6,009 nt of DNA from Alphaproteobacteria bacterium (lineage in GTDB: Bacteria > Pseudomonadota > Alphaproteobacteria > RS24), in the NCBI GenBank assembly GCA_015163825.1, contig JAAOIL010000140.1, positions 1 through 6,009 of the forward strand, in the 5' to 3' direction. Below, in pieces: positions 5,570-6,009 of this stretch (the stretch's first letter is position 1; each line of letters begins with the position of its first letter). The translations under genes were made by a program, and so were the position numbers. Under the pieces are notes generated by a model. That model made no database searches and was not told where the DNA came from. It worked only from the letters and a program-made list of their open reading frames with translations.

Positions 5570-6009
5570 GGGGTGTCTTGTCCGTTGCGGTCGTGCGTGA
5601 TGTAGGCGGCAGAAATCCCGCCATCAGCAAAAATAGTGCTACCCGTTTGATAGGCGGCATTGTCCGATAATAAAAAACACACAAGAGCGGCAATCTCTTC
5701 TGGTTTGCCTAATCGTCCCGAAGGGATATGTTGGCGCCTTGTTTTCCATTTTTCTTCTGTGTCGAAATAATGGGCGGTGCGTGTCGTTAAGACAGGCCCC
5801 GCCGCCACACAATTGGCACGGATATTATCCCGCGCATAAGTCATAGCGATTTCTCTCGTCATAGATTCCACGCCGCCTTTGCTGGCGGTGTAGGCAATCT
5901 GTGCAATCGCCGAACCACGATGGGCAACGACAGAGGACATATTGACAATGCTCCCGCCCTTTGCCTTCACAAGATGCGGAAGGCTTTGCTGGCAGATAAG
6001 AAAAGTGCC
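5566..6009 (-). CDS. Short-chain dehydrogenase/reductase (SDR), C-terminal part; 5' end beyond window
   Basis: The frame is open to the last base of the window, giving the C-terminal 147 residues of a classical SDR. Numbering from the first visible residue, NMSS (23-26) supplies the catalytic serine and YTASK (40-44) the Tyr40 and Lys44 of the active site. ANCVAAGPVLT (65-75) matches the conserved NxxxPG-type region, with Ala in place of the usual Pro before the AG. GRLGKPEEIAALVCFLLSD (about 99-117) and GSTIFADGGISA (124-135) are the usual C-terminal signatures. The Rossmann cofactor site (TGxxxGxG) lies outside the window, so NAD or NADP preference and substrate cannot be told. A GTG at 5970 is not the true start, because the sequence upstream of it (GTFLICQQSLPHLV) is clearly SDR. 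It is translationally coupled to panC by a 4-base overlap, but nothing shows a role in pantothenate synthesis. Confidence 0.9.
   Translation of the reverse strand, partial: GTFLICQQSLPHLVKAKGGSIVNMSSVVAHRGSAIAQIAYTASKGGVESMTREIAMTYARDNIRANCVAAGPVLTTRTAHYFDTEEKWKTRRQHIPSGRLGKPEEIAALVCFLLSDNAAYQTGSTIFADGGISAAYITHDRNGQDTP

Noticed and set aside
1..6009. Mobile element, phage, defence island or CRISPR
   Set aside because: No transposase, integrase, terminal repeats, direct-repeat arrays or defence domains were seen. The tRNA shows no partial duplicate or attached integrase that would mark an integration site.

Overview
The window looks like an ordinary, gene-dense stretch of a bacterial chromosome, most likely from an alphaproteobacterium of moderate GC content (roughly half, judged by eye). 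The taxonomic pointers are a DUF1489 protein, a family found essentially in Alphaproteobacteria; a LipB with an alphaproteobacterial-looking core (RGGAYTYHGPGQ); and a small siroheme dehydrogenase coupled to an APS-type CysH. I cannot name the genus. There is no sign of phage, transposon, CRISPR or other mobile DNA.

Layout. A 5'-partial view of lipB (octanoyltransferase) runs leftward off the start of the window (1-330, minus). A 132-bp AT-rich divergent intergenic region (331-462) separates it from a rightward pair: a stand-alone precorrin-2 dehydrogenase/ferrochelatase (CysG N-terminal type, 463-1041) and cysH (1041-1772), overlapping as TAATG. A tRNA-Leu(GAG) gene with encoded CCA follows at 1826-1912, bracketed by a perfect 9-bp inverted repeat. 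Next comes a tightly packed rightward group: mgtE (1954-3360), a secreted six-blade kelch-type beta-propeller (3365-4339) and a DUF1489 gene (4320-4736). The right end is a leftward pair: a short-chain dehydrogenase cut by the window end (5566-6009) followed by panC (4733-5569), joined by an ATGA overlap. The panC and DUF1489 stop codons overlap tail to tail by 4 bp.

How the genes work together. The siroheme enzyme and CysH both serve assimilatory sulfur metabolism: CysH makes sulfite from APS, and siroheme is the cofactor of the sulfite reductase that would use it. The expected sulfite reductase gene (cysI) is not between or beside them. lipB (lipoate attachment) and panC (pantothenate) are cofactor housekeeping genes. 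The mgtE, kelch and DUF1489 genes look co-transcribed, but the kelch and DUF1489 proteins have no assignable function. Coding density is very high, and no intergenic gap exceeds about 130 bp.

I did not find a convincing undescribed system. The most useful second looks are the inverted repeat around the tRNA, the siroheme/cysH pair without cysI, the kelch protein coupled to a magnesium channel, and the convergent panC/DUF1489 overlap with a GC-rich hairpin nearby.
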